Of a stretch of DNA of 64,000 nucleotides, positions 1 through 8,784 are shown piece by piece; positions within the stretch are counted from its first letter, which is position 1, and each line of letters begins with the position of its first letter. Under the pieces are notes generated by a model. The model did not search any database and had not been told where the DNA came from. It saw nothing but the letters and a program-made list of their open reading frames with translations. Source of the DNA: Leifsonia xyli (GTDB lineage Bacteria; Actinomycetota; Actinomycetes; Actinomycetales; Microbacteriaceae). The DNA is taken from the NCBI GenBank assembly GCA_003243275.1, contig QFQR01000002.1, forward strand, positions 496,001 through 560,000. The letters run 5' to 3'. Made by a program: the position numbers and the translations under genes.

Positions 1-1454
<1,454 letters not shown>

Positions 1455-1458
<4 letters not shown>

Positions 1459-2378
1459 CCGACGCGTTCCTGCGCGCGAGGGAGGCTCCGGACGGGCCGC
1501 CCCGGGACTACCCGCCCCTGCCGGAGGCGCTCGTGGTGCCGGTGTACGACAACCACACCCACCTCGAGATGGCCGATGGTGTCGCCCCGCTCGACTACCG
1601 CGAGCACCTCGACCGCGCATCCGCCGTGGGGGTGAAGGGGGTCGTGCAGGTCGGCACCGACCTCGCGACCTCGCGGTGGAGTGCGGAGGTCGCGGCCGTC
1701 GAGCCGCGCGTGCTCGCGGCTGTCGCCCTGCATCCGAACGACGCCCCCGAGCTGGCCGAGCAGGGACTGCTCGACGAGCACCTCGCGGGCATCGACGAGC
1801 TCGCCTCCCGCCCGCGGGTGCGCGCGATCGGCGAGACGGGTCTCGACTTCTTCCGCACGGAGGGGCAGGCGGGCATCGACGCGCAGTACCGCTCCCTCGA
1901 GGCGCATATCGAGATCGCGAAGGCGCACGGCCTCGCGCTGCAGATCCACGATCGTGACGCGCATCGTGAGGTGGTCGCGACGCTCGACCGGGTGGGCGCC
2001 CCCGAGCGGGTCGTCTTCCACTGCTTCTCGGGGGATGCCGCGTTCGCCGAGCTCGTCGCGGAGCGCGGATGGTTCCTCTCCTTCGCAGGAACCGTGACGT
2101 TCAAGAACGCACAGAACCTGCGCGACGCGCTCGAGGTGATCCCGCGCTCCCGTATCCTCATCGAGACGGATGCGCCCTACCTGACGCCGACCCCGTTCCG
2201 CGGGCGGTCCAACGCCCCCTACCTCATCCCGCACACCCTGCGGGCGATGGCGGCGCACCTCGGAACGGATGCGTCGATGCTCGCCGCGCAGATCGCCTCC
2301 ACCACCGAGCTCGTCTACGGCCACTGGGACGACGAGCCCGTCGACGCCCCGCGCGGACCCTTCGAGGTGCAACGATGA
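1455..2378 (+). CDS. tatD: TatD family metal-dependent deoxyribonuclease
   Basis: A TIM-barrel metallohydrolase of the TatD/YcfH family (307 aa), predicted to be a cytoplasmic 3'-5' exonuclease. Family motifs appear in order: the HxH metal ligand pair in DNHTHLE, GETGLDFF, the central HDRDAH, HCFSG and the late Asp in ETDAPYL. The GTG start at 1455 gives a GTGA overlap with metG, and the protein then begins about 30 residues before the HTH motif. This fits the family if a short actinobacterial N-terminal extension is allowed. The gene overlaps rsmA by ATGA, so translation is probably coupled. Nothing unusual is seen apart from the short Pro-rich N-terminal extension. Confidence 0.93.
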
Positions 2379-3223
2379 CCGCCGCTCCCAGCTCCAGCGC
2401 GCTCCTCGGCCCCGCGGAGATCCGCGACCTCGCCGACGCACTCGCGCTGCAGCCCACCAAGAAGCTCGGCCAGAACTTCGTCGTGGACGGCAACACGGTG
2501 CGCAAGATCGTGCGCACGGCATCCCTCGCGTCCGGCGAGCAGGTCGTCGAGGTGGGCCCCGGTCTCGGCTCCCTGACCCTGGGCCTGCTCGAGGCGGGCG
2601 CCCGGGTCACGGCGATCGAGATCGACAAGCGCCTCGCCGAGCAGCTGCCCCGCACGGTCGAGGCGATGCAGCCCGGCGCCCCGCTGGAGGTGATCGCGGC
2701 CGACGCGCTGCGCGTCGCATCCGTGCCGGGGGAGCCGACGGCGCTCGTCGCGAACCTGCCCTACAACGTCTCGGTTCCCGTGCTGCTGCATCTGCTGCAC
2801 GTGGTGCCGAGCCTCGAGAGCGCGCTCGTCATGGTGCAGGCGGAGGTGGGCCACCGTCTCGCCGCCGCCCCCGGGTCGCGCGTCTACGGCTCGCCGAGCG
2901 TCAAGGCGGCCTGGTACGGCCGCTGGTCGATCGCCGGCACGATCAGCCGTCAGGTGTTCTGGCCGGTGCCGAACGTCGACTCGGTGCTCGTCGGATTCCG
3001 TCGCGCCGAGCTTCCGGGAACGGATGCCGAGCGCGTCGCCACCTTCGCCCTGGTCGACGCCGCGTTCGGTCAGCGCCGCAAGATGCTGCGGCAGTCGCTC
3101 GCGGAGGTGCTCGGCGGCTCGGCCGCAGCATCCGCGATCCTCGAGGCGGCGGGCGTCGACCCGACCTCGCGCGGTGAGCAGCTGAGCGTCGGCGACTTCC
3201 TGCGGGTGGCCCGCGCGCGGTAA
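2375..3223 (+). CDS. rsmA: 16S rRNA (adenine1518/1519-N6,N6)-dimethyltransferase
   Basis: RsmA (KsgA) dimethylates two adjacent adenosines in the 3' hairpin of 16S rRNA during small-subunit maturation. The 282-aa product has the typical length. It shows the KKLGQNFV entry motif, the SAM-binding VEVGPGLGSLT, an acidic EID that contacts the ribose, and the diagnostic NLPYN catalytic motif. The C-terminal helical domain carries FGQRRKMLRQSL. The ATG at 2375 overlaps the tatD stop (ATGA), which fixes the start. ispE follows after 32 bases, the usual rsmA-ispE neighbourhood in Actinobacteria. Confidence 0.96.
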   Translation: MTAAPSSSALLGPAEIRDLADALALQPTKKLGQNFVVDGNTVRKIVRTASLASGEQVVEVGPGLGSLTLGLLEAGARVTAIEIDKRLAEQLPRTVEAMQPGAPLEVIAADALRVASVPGEPTALVANLPYNVSVPVLLHLLHVVPSLESALVMVQAEVGHRLAAAPGSRVYGSPSVKAAWYGRWSIAGTISRQVFWPVPNVDSVLVGFRRAELPGTDAERVATFALVDAAFGQRRKMLRQSLAEVLGGSAAASAILEAAGVDPTSRGEQLSVGDFLRVARAR

Positions 3224-3255
3224 ACGGGGCGTTCCACCTCCCGTAGGGTGGAGCA

Positions 3256-4188
3256 ATGACCACCTCCGGGCGCGCATCGGTGCACGTCAAGGCCCCGGGG
3301 AAGATCAACGTCTTCCTCAAGGTGGGGGCGATCGACGACACCGGGTACCACGACGTGGCGATCGCCTATCAGGCGGTGTCGCTCTACGAAGACGTGCGCG
3401 TGTACGAGGCATCCGACTTCTCCGTCGAGGTCACGGGCTCGGTGGAGCTCTCCCGGGTGCCGCTCGACGGCGGCAACATCGCCGTCAAGGCGGCCCGGCT
3501 GCTGGCGGCGCGCACCGGCTTCGCGGGCGGCGCGCACATCCGCGTCGAGAAGCATGTGCCCGTGACCGGCGGCATGGGGGGTGGCTCGGCGGATGCTGCG
3601 GCCACCCTCGTCGCGTGCGACGCGTTGTGGGGCACCGAGCTGCCGCGCGAGGAACTGCTCGAGCTGGCCCGCAAGCTGGGCGCCGATGTCCCGTTCGCGC
3701 TCACCGGGGGCACCGCGATCGGCACCGGCCGCGGCGACGAGCTCTCGCCCGCGCTCGCCCAGGGCACGTTCCACTGGGTGCTCGCGCTCGCCGATTTCGG
3801 GCTCTCGACCCCGGCCGTGTATGCCGAGCTCGACGAGCATCGTCGGCGGCACGCGCTCGACATCTTCCCCGCTTCGGCTCGCCCGACGGTCGAGGCGAGC
3901 GTGCTGCAGGCGCTGCGTGCGGGCGACCCGCACATGCTGGCTGAGGCGCTGCACAACGATCTGCAGGCTCCCGCGCTGCACCTGGAGCCGTCGCTCGCAG
4001 ACGTGCTGGAGCTCGGTGAGCAGAACGGGGCCCTCGCGGGCATCGTCTCGGGCTCGGGGCCGACGGTCGCCTTCCTCACCGCGGATGTCGACTCGGCGCT
4101 CGAACTGCAGGTCGCCCTCTCGGCATCCCGCCTCAACGTGGTGCGCGCCACGGGTCCCGTGCACGGCGCTCGCATCGTCGGCGACTGA
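3256..4188 (+). CDS. ispE: 4-diphosphocytidyl-2-C-methyl-D-erythritol kinase
   Basis: IspE is the GHMP-family kinase that phosphorylates CDP-methylerythritol in the non-mevalonate (MEP) isoprenoid pathway. The 310-aa product contains the N-terminal KAPGKINVFL substrate motif, the glycine-rich ATP loop GGMGGGSADAAAT and the C-terminal GSGPTVAF motif of GHMP kinases. The start ATG at 3256 follows a GGGTGGAGC ribosome-binding region. The gene closes the metG-tatD-rsmA-ispE run. Its stop codon lies inside a long perfect hairpin that probably ends the transcript. Confidence 0.96.
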   Translation: MTTSGRASVHVKAPGKINVFLKVGAIDDTGYHDVAIAYQAVSLYEDVRVYEASDFSVEVTGSVELSRVPLDGGNIAVKAARLLAARTGFAGGAHIRVEKHVPVTGGMGGGSADAAATLVACDALWGTELPREELLELARKLGADVPFALTGGTAIGTGRGDELSPALAQGTFHWVLALADFGLSTPAVYAELDEHRRRHALDIFPASARPTVEASVLQALRAGDPHMLAEALHNDLQAPALHLEPSLADVLELGEQNGALAGIVSGSGPTVAFLTADVDSALELQVALSASRLNVVRATGPVHGARIVGD

Positions 4189-4244
4189 GGCGTCACTTTG
4201 TGTCGCCCCAGTGGCGGCCTGGGCGACACAAAGTGACGCCTCAG
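4185..4244. terminator. Long perfect hairpin after ispE
   Basis: Two perfectly complementary 24-base arms (4185-4208 and 4221-4244) enclose a 12-base loop. The ispE stop codon TGA (4186-4188) is part of the left arm. There is no T-tract. I read it as a U-tail-less actinobacterial terminator separating ispE from the pst-type locus. Two other hairpins of the same architecture but different sequence occur at 30791-30850 and 43258-43328. Confidence 0.65.
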
Positions 4245-4387
4245 AACGCGCTGTGGCACTCGTTGTTCACCTGGGCGAGGGGGCGCGTGCATTCGGCTGG
4301 ATGACCCGGTTAAGCGTGCTGCCCTTGACTCTCATCGCCTCATCGCCCCCGGTGGGGTGAACCCGAGCTTCCCGAGGCCGATAAACG
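4245..4387 (+). promoter_or_regulatory. Promoter region of pst-type locus with PhoP-like half-sites
   Basis: This 143-base gap precedes the long + strand locus. It contains GTTCACCTGGG at 4265-4275 and, on the other strand, GTTCACCCCAC (4352-4362). Both match the GTTCACC core of Streptomyces-type PHO boxes. I do not see the regular 11-base direct repeats of a full box, so phosphate control is only suggested. No convincing -10/-35 pair was found; TTGACT at 4325 is an isolated -35 candidate. Confidence 0.35.
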
Positions 4388-4849
4388 ATGTCGACCGGTG
4401 CACGGGTCCAGTTCATCCGCGTCGACCCTACGGATCCGGTGCGGATGGCGTCCTGGATCCACCACATCTCGCGCTTGACCGGCGCGCCCGCTACGCCGAC
4501 CCCGGCGCACCCCGTCGTGGTGTGGCAGTTGACGGCGGGCAACCACCGGGTGCTGGCGCGCGGCGCGACCACCTCCGCGTCGGTCGAGGAGGCGCACGAC
4601 GACGTCGCCTCGGTGGTGGCGGCGCGTGAGCGGCTGGTGCCGCGGATGGTGCGCCTCGAGTCGAGCAGGGCCTACGGGTGGCTGCTGCTCGACGGCGCCG
4701 TGCCTGTGCTCACCTGCGCCCGCTGGTACGCCCTCGAGCGTGATCGTCGCGAGTCGCTGCGCAGCGCACGGCTCGAGCTCGACCACCTCGCCGACGGCGG
4801 AACCGACCTCGCCGCCCCGCGGCTCGTGACCACGAAGGACGGCCGATGA
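4388..4849 (+). CDS. Conserved-looking protein of unknown function, first gene of the pst-type locus
   Basis: I do not recognise a family for this 153-aa soluble protein. It has no signal peptide and no membrane segment. It begins with STGARVQFIRVDPTDPVRM and has a Trp-rich central part (WIHHIS, VVWQL, GWLLLDG). The C-terminal half is charged and probably helical (ARWYALERDRRESLRSARLELDHL). The ATG at 4388 lies about 10 bases after a GAGG. Its stop overlaps the pstC ATG (ATGA), so it is co-translated with the transporter and may be a cytoplasmic accessory or regulator of it. Confidence 0.7.
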   Translation: MSTGARVQFIRVDPTDPVRMASWIHHISRLTGAPATPTPAHPVVVWQLTAGNHRVLARGATTSASVEEAHDDVASVVAARERLVPRMVRLESSRAYGWLLLDGAVPVLTCARWYALERDRRESLRSARLELDHLADGGTDLAAPRLVTTKDGR

Positions 4850-5868
4850 GCGGGCGCTCGCAGGTCGTCGAGCAGATCATGCTGCCCGACCCGCCCGCCG
4901 GCCCGCGCGCGATCGCACCGAAGCCCTCGACATCCGACGCGATCTTCCGCCGCACCGCGTTCGCGGCGGGCGGCATCACGGTGGCGATCATGCTCGCGGT
5001 GGGCATCTTCCTCTCGCTGCGTGCCGCGGATGCGCTGAAGGTCGCGGGCTTCGGCTTTCTGACGGAGCAGGACTGGTCGCCAGAGACGGGCAAGTTCGGC
5101 GTGGCCGCTGTGCTGTTCGGCACGGTCACGATCGGCGTCATCGCGCTCTGCGTGGCGTTCCCGCTCGCACTCGGCACCGCGCTCCTGCTCTCGGAGGTGG
5201 TGCGCGGCCGACTGCGGGGAACCCTCGTCTCGCTCGTCGACCTGATGGCCGCCGTGCCGTCGATCGTGTTCGGGCTGTGGGGCGTGTTCTTCCTGCAGGC
5301 GAACGTCATCCCGGTCGCGCGGTGGATCTCGACCTACTTCGGCTGGATCCCGATCTTCCGGGTGTCGGGCGAGGGCGGCGAGACGCTCACCGCCGACAGC
5401 GCGTTCACCTCCTCGGCGTTCATCGCCGGCATCGTCGTCGGCCTCATGGTGGTGCCGACGATGACCTCGGTGATGCGCGAGGCGTTCTCGCAGGCGCCCG
5501 TCGGGGAGCGCGAGGGTGCGCTCGCGCTCGGCGCCACCCGGTGGGGGATGGTGCGCACGGTCGTGCTGCCCTTCGGCCGCGGCGGCATGATCGGCGGCAC
5601 GATGCTCGGGCTCGGCCGCGCGCTCGGCGAGACCATCGCCGTCTACATGATCATCTCGCCGATCTTCACCATCAACTGGCAGGTGCTCAGCTCGGGCACC
5701 AACTCGGTGTCGGCGCTCATCGCGCTGCGCTACGGCGAGGCGAGCGACTTCGCGCTGTCGGCGCTCATGGCCGCGGGGCTGGTGCTCTTCCTGCTGACAC
5801 TCGTCATCAACTTCTCGGCGTCGTCGATCGTGGCGCGCTCGCGTTCTGGTGCCCAATCGGAGGGATGA
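4846..5868 (+). CDS. pstC: Phosphate-type ABC transporter permease PstC
   Basis: Inner-membrane permease subunit of a PstSCAB-type importer, 340 aa. An N-terminal cytoplasmic stretch of about 40 residues is followed by six predicted transmembrane helices. Between them lies the PstC-typical extracytoplasmic loop (SLRAADALKVAGFGFLTEQ). The EAA-type coupling loop that contacts the ATPase is seen as ALALGATRWGMVRTVVLP near residue 240. The start overlaps the upstream hypothetical gene by four bases, and its stop overlaps the ATG of pstA. The cognate ATPase is not adjacent: pstB lies about 11 kb downstream, after seven intervening genes. Confidence 0.93.
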   Translation: MSGRSQVVEQIMLPDPPAGPRAIAPKPSTSDAIFRRTAFAAGGITVAIMLAVGIFLSLRAADALKVAGFGFLTEQDWSPETGKFGVAAVLFGTVTIGVIALCVAFPLALGTALLLSEVVRGRLRGTLVSLVDLMAAVPSIVFGLWGVFFLQANVIPVARWISTYFGWIPIFRVSGEGGETLTADSAFTSSAFIAGIVVGLMVVPTMTSVMREAFSQAPVGEREGALALGATRWGMVRTVVLPFGRGGMIGGTMLGLGRALGETIAVYMIISPIFTINWQVLSSGTNSVSALIALRYGEASDFALSALMAAGLVLFLLTLVINFSASSIVARSRSGAQSEG

Positions 5869-7115
5869 TGTCGCAGGTTCTGATCGAGAAGCCGGCCACC
5901 GCATCCGGTGTGCGCCGCACGGCGACGCGCCAGGTCGAGGGTGAGGTCGGCGAGCGCCGACGGTTGCGGGGCGCGACCTTCGAGGAGCGCTTCGACCTGC
6001 TCGGGGCGCTCGCCGCGGGGCTCGCGACCGCGACGCTGCTGTTCGGATGGCTGACGCCGTTGACGGGTGTTGTCGGCTGGATAGCGGTGTCGTATCTGGC
6101 CTTCATCGGCTACTACGTGCTGCTGACGTCGCTGAACTCCGACCGCCAGACGATCGCGGACCGCGTGGTCACCGTGCTCCTGGTGTCGGCGGCGGTCACC
6201 CTGTTCCTGACGCTCGTCTTCGTGGTGATCTTCGCGCTGCTGCGCGGCCAGGAAGCGCTCTGGAACCTCAACTTCTTCACCCAGTCGATGCAGTTCGCCG
6301 GCCCGCTCGATCCGCTCACCCAGGGTGGCATCCTGCACGCGATCGTGGGCACGCTCATCCAGATCAGCATCGCGCTCGCCATCACCATCCCCCTCGGGAT
6401 CGCGACGGCGGTGTTCCTCAACGAGATCGGCGGCCCGTTCGCGCGCTTCGTGCGCACGATCGTCGATGCGATGACGGCACTGCCGTCGATCGTCGCGGGC
6501 CTGTTCGTGTACGCGGCCGTCATCCAGCTCGTCACGCACCAGCGCTCCGGGTTCGCGGCGGCGCTCGCGATCACGGTGATGATGCTGCCGATCGTGATCC
6601 GCGCCGCCGACGTGGTGCTGCGGCTCGTGCCGGGGAACCTTCGGGAGGCCTCGTACGCGCTCGGGGCGGGGCGCTGGCGCACGGTGTGGGAGGTGGTGCT
6701 GCCGACCGCGCGGTCGGGACTCGTGACCGCCGTGATCCTCGGAACCGCGCGTGGCATCGGCGAGACCTCACCCGTGCTGCTCACCTCGGGCGTGACCGCG
6801 GTGCTGACCTTCAACCCGTTCACGGGGCCGATGATCTCGTTGCCGCTACAGGTGTTCGACTTCGTGAAGTCGCCCGAGCCGACCATGATCGCGCGCGGTT
6901 TCGGCACGGCGGCGGTGCTGCTGCTGCTCGTGCTGCTGCTGTTCAGCATCGCGCGTGTCATCGGCGGGCGTCCCCCCGGGCAGCTGTCGCCTGGGCAGCA
7001 GCGGCGCACGCTGGCCGCATCCGAACGGGATGCCGCACGCTTCGACCGCCGTCGTCGCCCCACGGCCGAACCCACTCCCACTCCCACCCCCACCGCGGAG
7101 GCAGAAGCATCGTGA
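5865..7115 (+). CDS. pstA: Phosphate-type ABC transporter permease PstA
   Basis: Second permease subunit, 416 aa, longer than the usual ~280-300 because of extra N-terminal sequence. The first ~50 residues are charged and cytoplasmic, followed by two extra hydrophobic segments and then the canonical PstA core. The core contains GIATAVFLNEIG, the EAA loop ALGAGRWRTVWEVVLP and GETSPVLLTSG. The tail is Pro/Thr-rich (TAEPTPTPTPTAEAEAS). Two tandem ATGs (5865, 5868) are possible starts; 5865 gives the four-base overlap with pstC. The stop overlaps the GTG of the binding-protein gene, so the three products are probably made in step. Confidence 0.92.
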   Translation: MMSQVLIEKPATASGVRRTATRQVEGEVGERRRLRGATFEERFDLLGALAAGLATATLLFGWLTPLTGVVGWIAVSYLAFIGYYVLLTSLNSDRQTIADRVVTVLLVSAAVTLFLTLVFVVIFALLRGQEALWNLNFFTQSMQFAGPLDPLTQGGILHAIVGTLIQISIALAITIPLGIATAVFLNEIGGPFARFVRTIVDAMTALPSIVAGLFVYAAVIQLVTHQRSGFAAALAITVMMLPIVIRAADVVLRLVPGNLREASYALGAGRWRTVWEVVLPTARSGLVTAVILGTARGIGETSPVLLTSGVTAVLTFNPFTGPMISLPLQVFDFVKSPEPTMIARGFGTAAVLLLLVLLLFSIARVIGGRPPGQLSPGQQRRTLAASERDAARFDRRRRPTAEPTPTPTPTAEAEAS

Positions 7116-8677
7116 CCCGCTCGACTCGCGTGACCCGCGCCCACCGTGCCCTCCGCGCCCTGCTCGCGGGCGCGCTCGTGGTGGTGATGGCCTCGATCGG
7201 CGCTCCCGCCGCCACGGCCGCCAGCTACATCCCGATCACCGGAACCGGGTCGACCTGGTCGCAGAACGCGCTCGACCAGTGGCGCAAGAACGTCGCCGCG
7301 AACTACGGCATGACCATCAACTACTCGGGCGTCGGCTCCTCGGCGGGACGCCGTGACTTCATCGCCGGCACCGTCGACTTCGCGGTGAGCGAGATCCCGT
7401 TCCAGTCGAAACCCGAAGACGGTTCGGCGCCCGAGACCCCCACGATCGGCTACGCCTACATGCCGATCGTCGCGGGCGGGACGGCGTTCATGTACAACCT
7501 GAAGATCAGCGGGAAGCGGGTGACCAACCTGCGCCTCTCCGGCGAGGTGATCACCAAGATCTTCACCGGCGCCATCAGCAAGTGGAACGACGCCGCCATC
7601 CAGAAGGACAACCCGGGCCTCGCGATGCCCGACAAGACGATCACCCCCGTGGTGCGATCGGATGGTTCCGGCACGAGCGCCCAGTTCACGCTGTGGATGT
7701 CGAAGCAGTTCCCGTCGCTGTGGACAGCCGGGATGCGCTCGCAGTTCCCGACGCCGAAGGGAGGGAAGGCGCAGAACGGCTCGCTCGGTGTCGCCGGCTA
7801 CGTGAGCCAGGACTACGGCGAGGGCGCCATCACCTACGTCGAGTACTCCTACGCACTGAAGTCGGGCTTCCCGGTGGCGAAGGTGCTCAACAAGCAGGGC
7901 TACTACATCGAGCCGACCGCGAACTCGGTGGCGGTAGCGCTGCTGAGCGCCGGCATCAACTCCGACCTCACGCAGAACCTCGACAACGTCTACAACTCGG
8001 GCGACAAGCGCGCGTATCCGCTCTCGAGCTACTCGTACATGATCGTTCCCACCCAGGTGGGCGGCATCTTCACGGAGGAGAAGGGCGCCACCCTCGGCGC
8101 GTTCACGAGATACATGCTCTGCGAGGGGCAGCAGCAGGCGCCGGCGCTCGGCTATTCGCCGCTGCCGATGAACCTGGTGCAGGCGGGGTCCGACCAGATC
8201 AAGCGCATCCCGGGTGCCGGATCGCAGGGTATCGACTTCACCTCCTGCAACAACCCCACCTTCAAGGCCGGCGACTCGCCCAGCAGCAACCGTCTCGCCG
8301 CGACCGCTGCCCAGCCCGCCGACTGCGACAAGGTCGGCACGACGCAGTGCACCACCGGCACCGCGGGCGCCACCCAGGACACCCCGGTCTCGGGCACCGG
8401 CGGGGGCGGCAAGTCCACGAGCGGCGGCACGACCGGAGGCACCACGGGGGGCACCGGCGGCACGACCGGCGGCACCACGCAGGTCGACGAGAACGGCAAC
8501 CCGCTCGGCGGCGACAACGCCTCGGCCAACGGTGCGGTCTCGAAACCCTTCACGGTCGAAGACCAGGGGATGGGGTCGACCCAGTGGCTCATGGTCGGTG
8601 CCGCGGTGCTGTTCTTCGCGGCGGTTCTCGTGCCGCCGTTCCTGTCGCGCCGACTGCGCGGCTCGACCAAGAAGTAG
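7112..8677 (+). CDS. pstS: Phosphate-binding protein PstS with C-terminal membrane anchor
   Basis: Secreted phosphate-binding protein, 521 aa. A Sec signal peptide (hydrophobic stretch around residues 18-38, ending GAPAATAAS) is followed by a PstS domain. The ligand-contact motifs are all present: TGTGSTWSQNALDQW, SGVGSSAG, DFAVSEIP and VRSDGSGTSAQFT. After residue ~410 comes a Gly/Thr-rich linker, then a single transmembrane helix (WLMVGAAVLFFAAVLVPPFL) and a basic tail (SRRLRGSTKK). PstS of Gram-positives is normally a lipoprotein. Here there is no lipobox, and anchoring is by the C-terminal helix, leaving the binding domain on a flexible tether. The GTG at 7112 overlaps pstA. Confidence 0.88.
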   Translation: MTRSTRVTRAHRALRALLAGALVVVMASIGAPAATAASYIPITGTGSTWSQNALDQWRKNVAANYGMTINYSGVGSSAGRRDFIAGTVDFAVSEIPFQSKPEDGSAPETPTIGYAYMPIVAGGTAFMYNLKISGKRVTNLRLSGEVITKIFTGAISKWNDAAIQKDNPGLAMPDKTITPVVRSDGSGTSAQFTLWMSKQFPSLWTAGMRSQFPTPKGGKAQNGSLGVAGYVSQDYGEGAITYVEYSYALKSGFPVAKVLNKQGYYIEPTANSVAVALLSAGINSDLTQNLDNVYNSGDKRAYPLSSYSYMIVPTQVGGIFTEEKGATLGAFTRYMLCEGQQQAPALGYSPLPMNLVQAGSDQIKRIPGAGSQGIDFTSCNNPTFKAGDSPSSNRLAATAAQPADCDKVGTTQCTTGTAGATQDTPVSGTGGGGKSTSGGTTGGTTGGTGGTTGGTTQVDENGNPLGGDNASANGAVSKPFTVEDQGMGSTQWLMVGAAVLFFAAVLVPPFLSRRLRGSTKK

Positions 8678-8715
8678 CGGCAGACAACCCGCCGGGGCAC
8701 GCTCGTTGCCTCTGC

Positions 8716-8765
8716 GTTCATCTCACGGCCACCGGCGATCCCTTGGCTATTCCTGTTCACACCAC
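8716..8765 (+). promoter_or_regulatory. PhoP-like half-sites before the second binding protein
   Basis: In the 107-base gap between pstS and the next gene, GTTCATCTCAC (8716-8726) and GTTCACACCAC (8755-8765) resemble PHO-box half-sites. The first is followed at 11-base register by GGCCACC, a weak second unit. TATTCC at 8748 could be a -10. This suggests an internal, possibly phosphate-controlled promoter, but the evidence is thin. Confidence 0.3.
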
Positions 8766-8784
8766 CCCCCGGAGCCACCCGCTG

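Noticed and set aside
4185..4244. Insertion-sequence inverted repeats
   Set aside because: The arms are only 12 bases apart with no transposase and no target duplication; the hairpin lies on a stop codon, which fits a terminator better.
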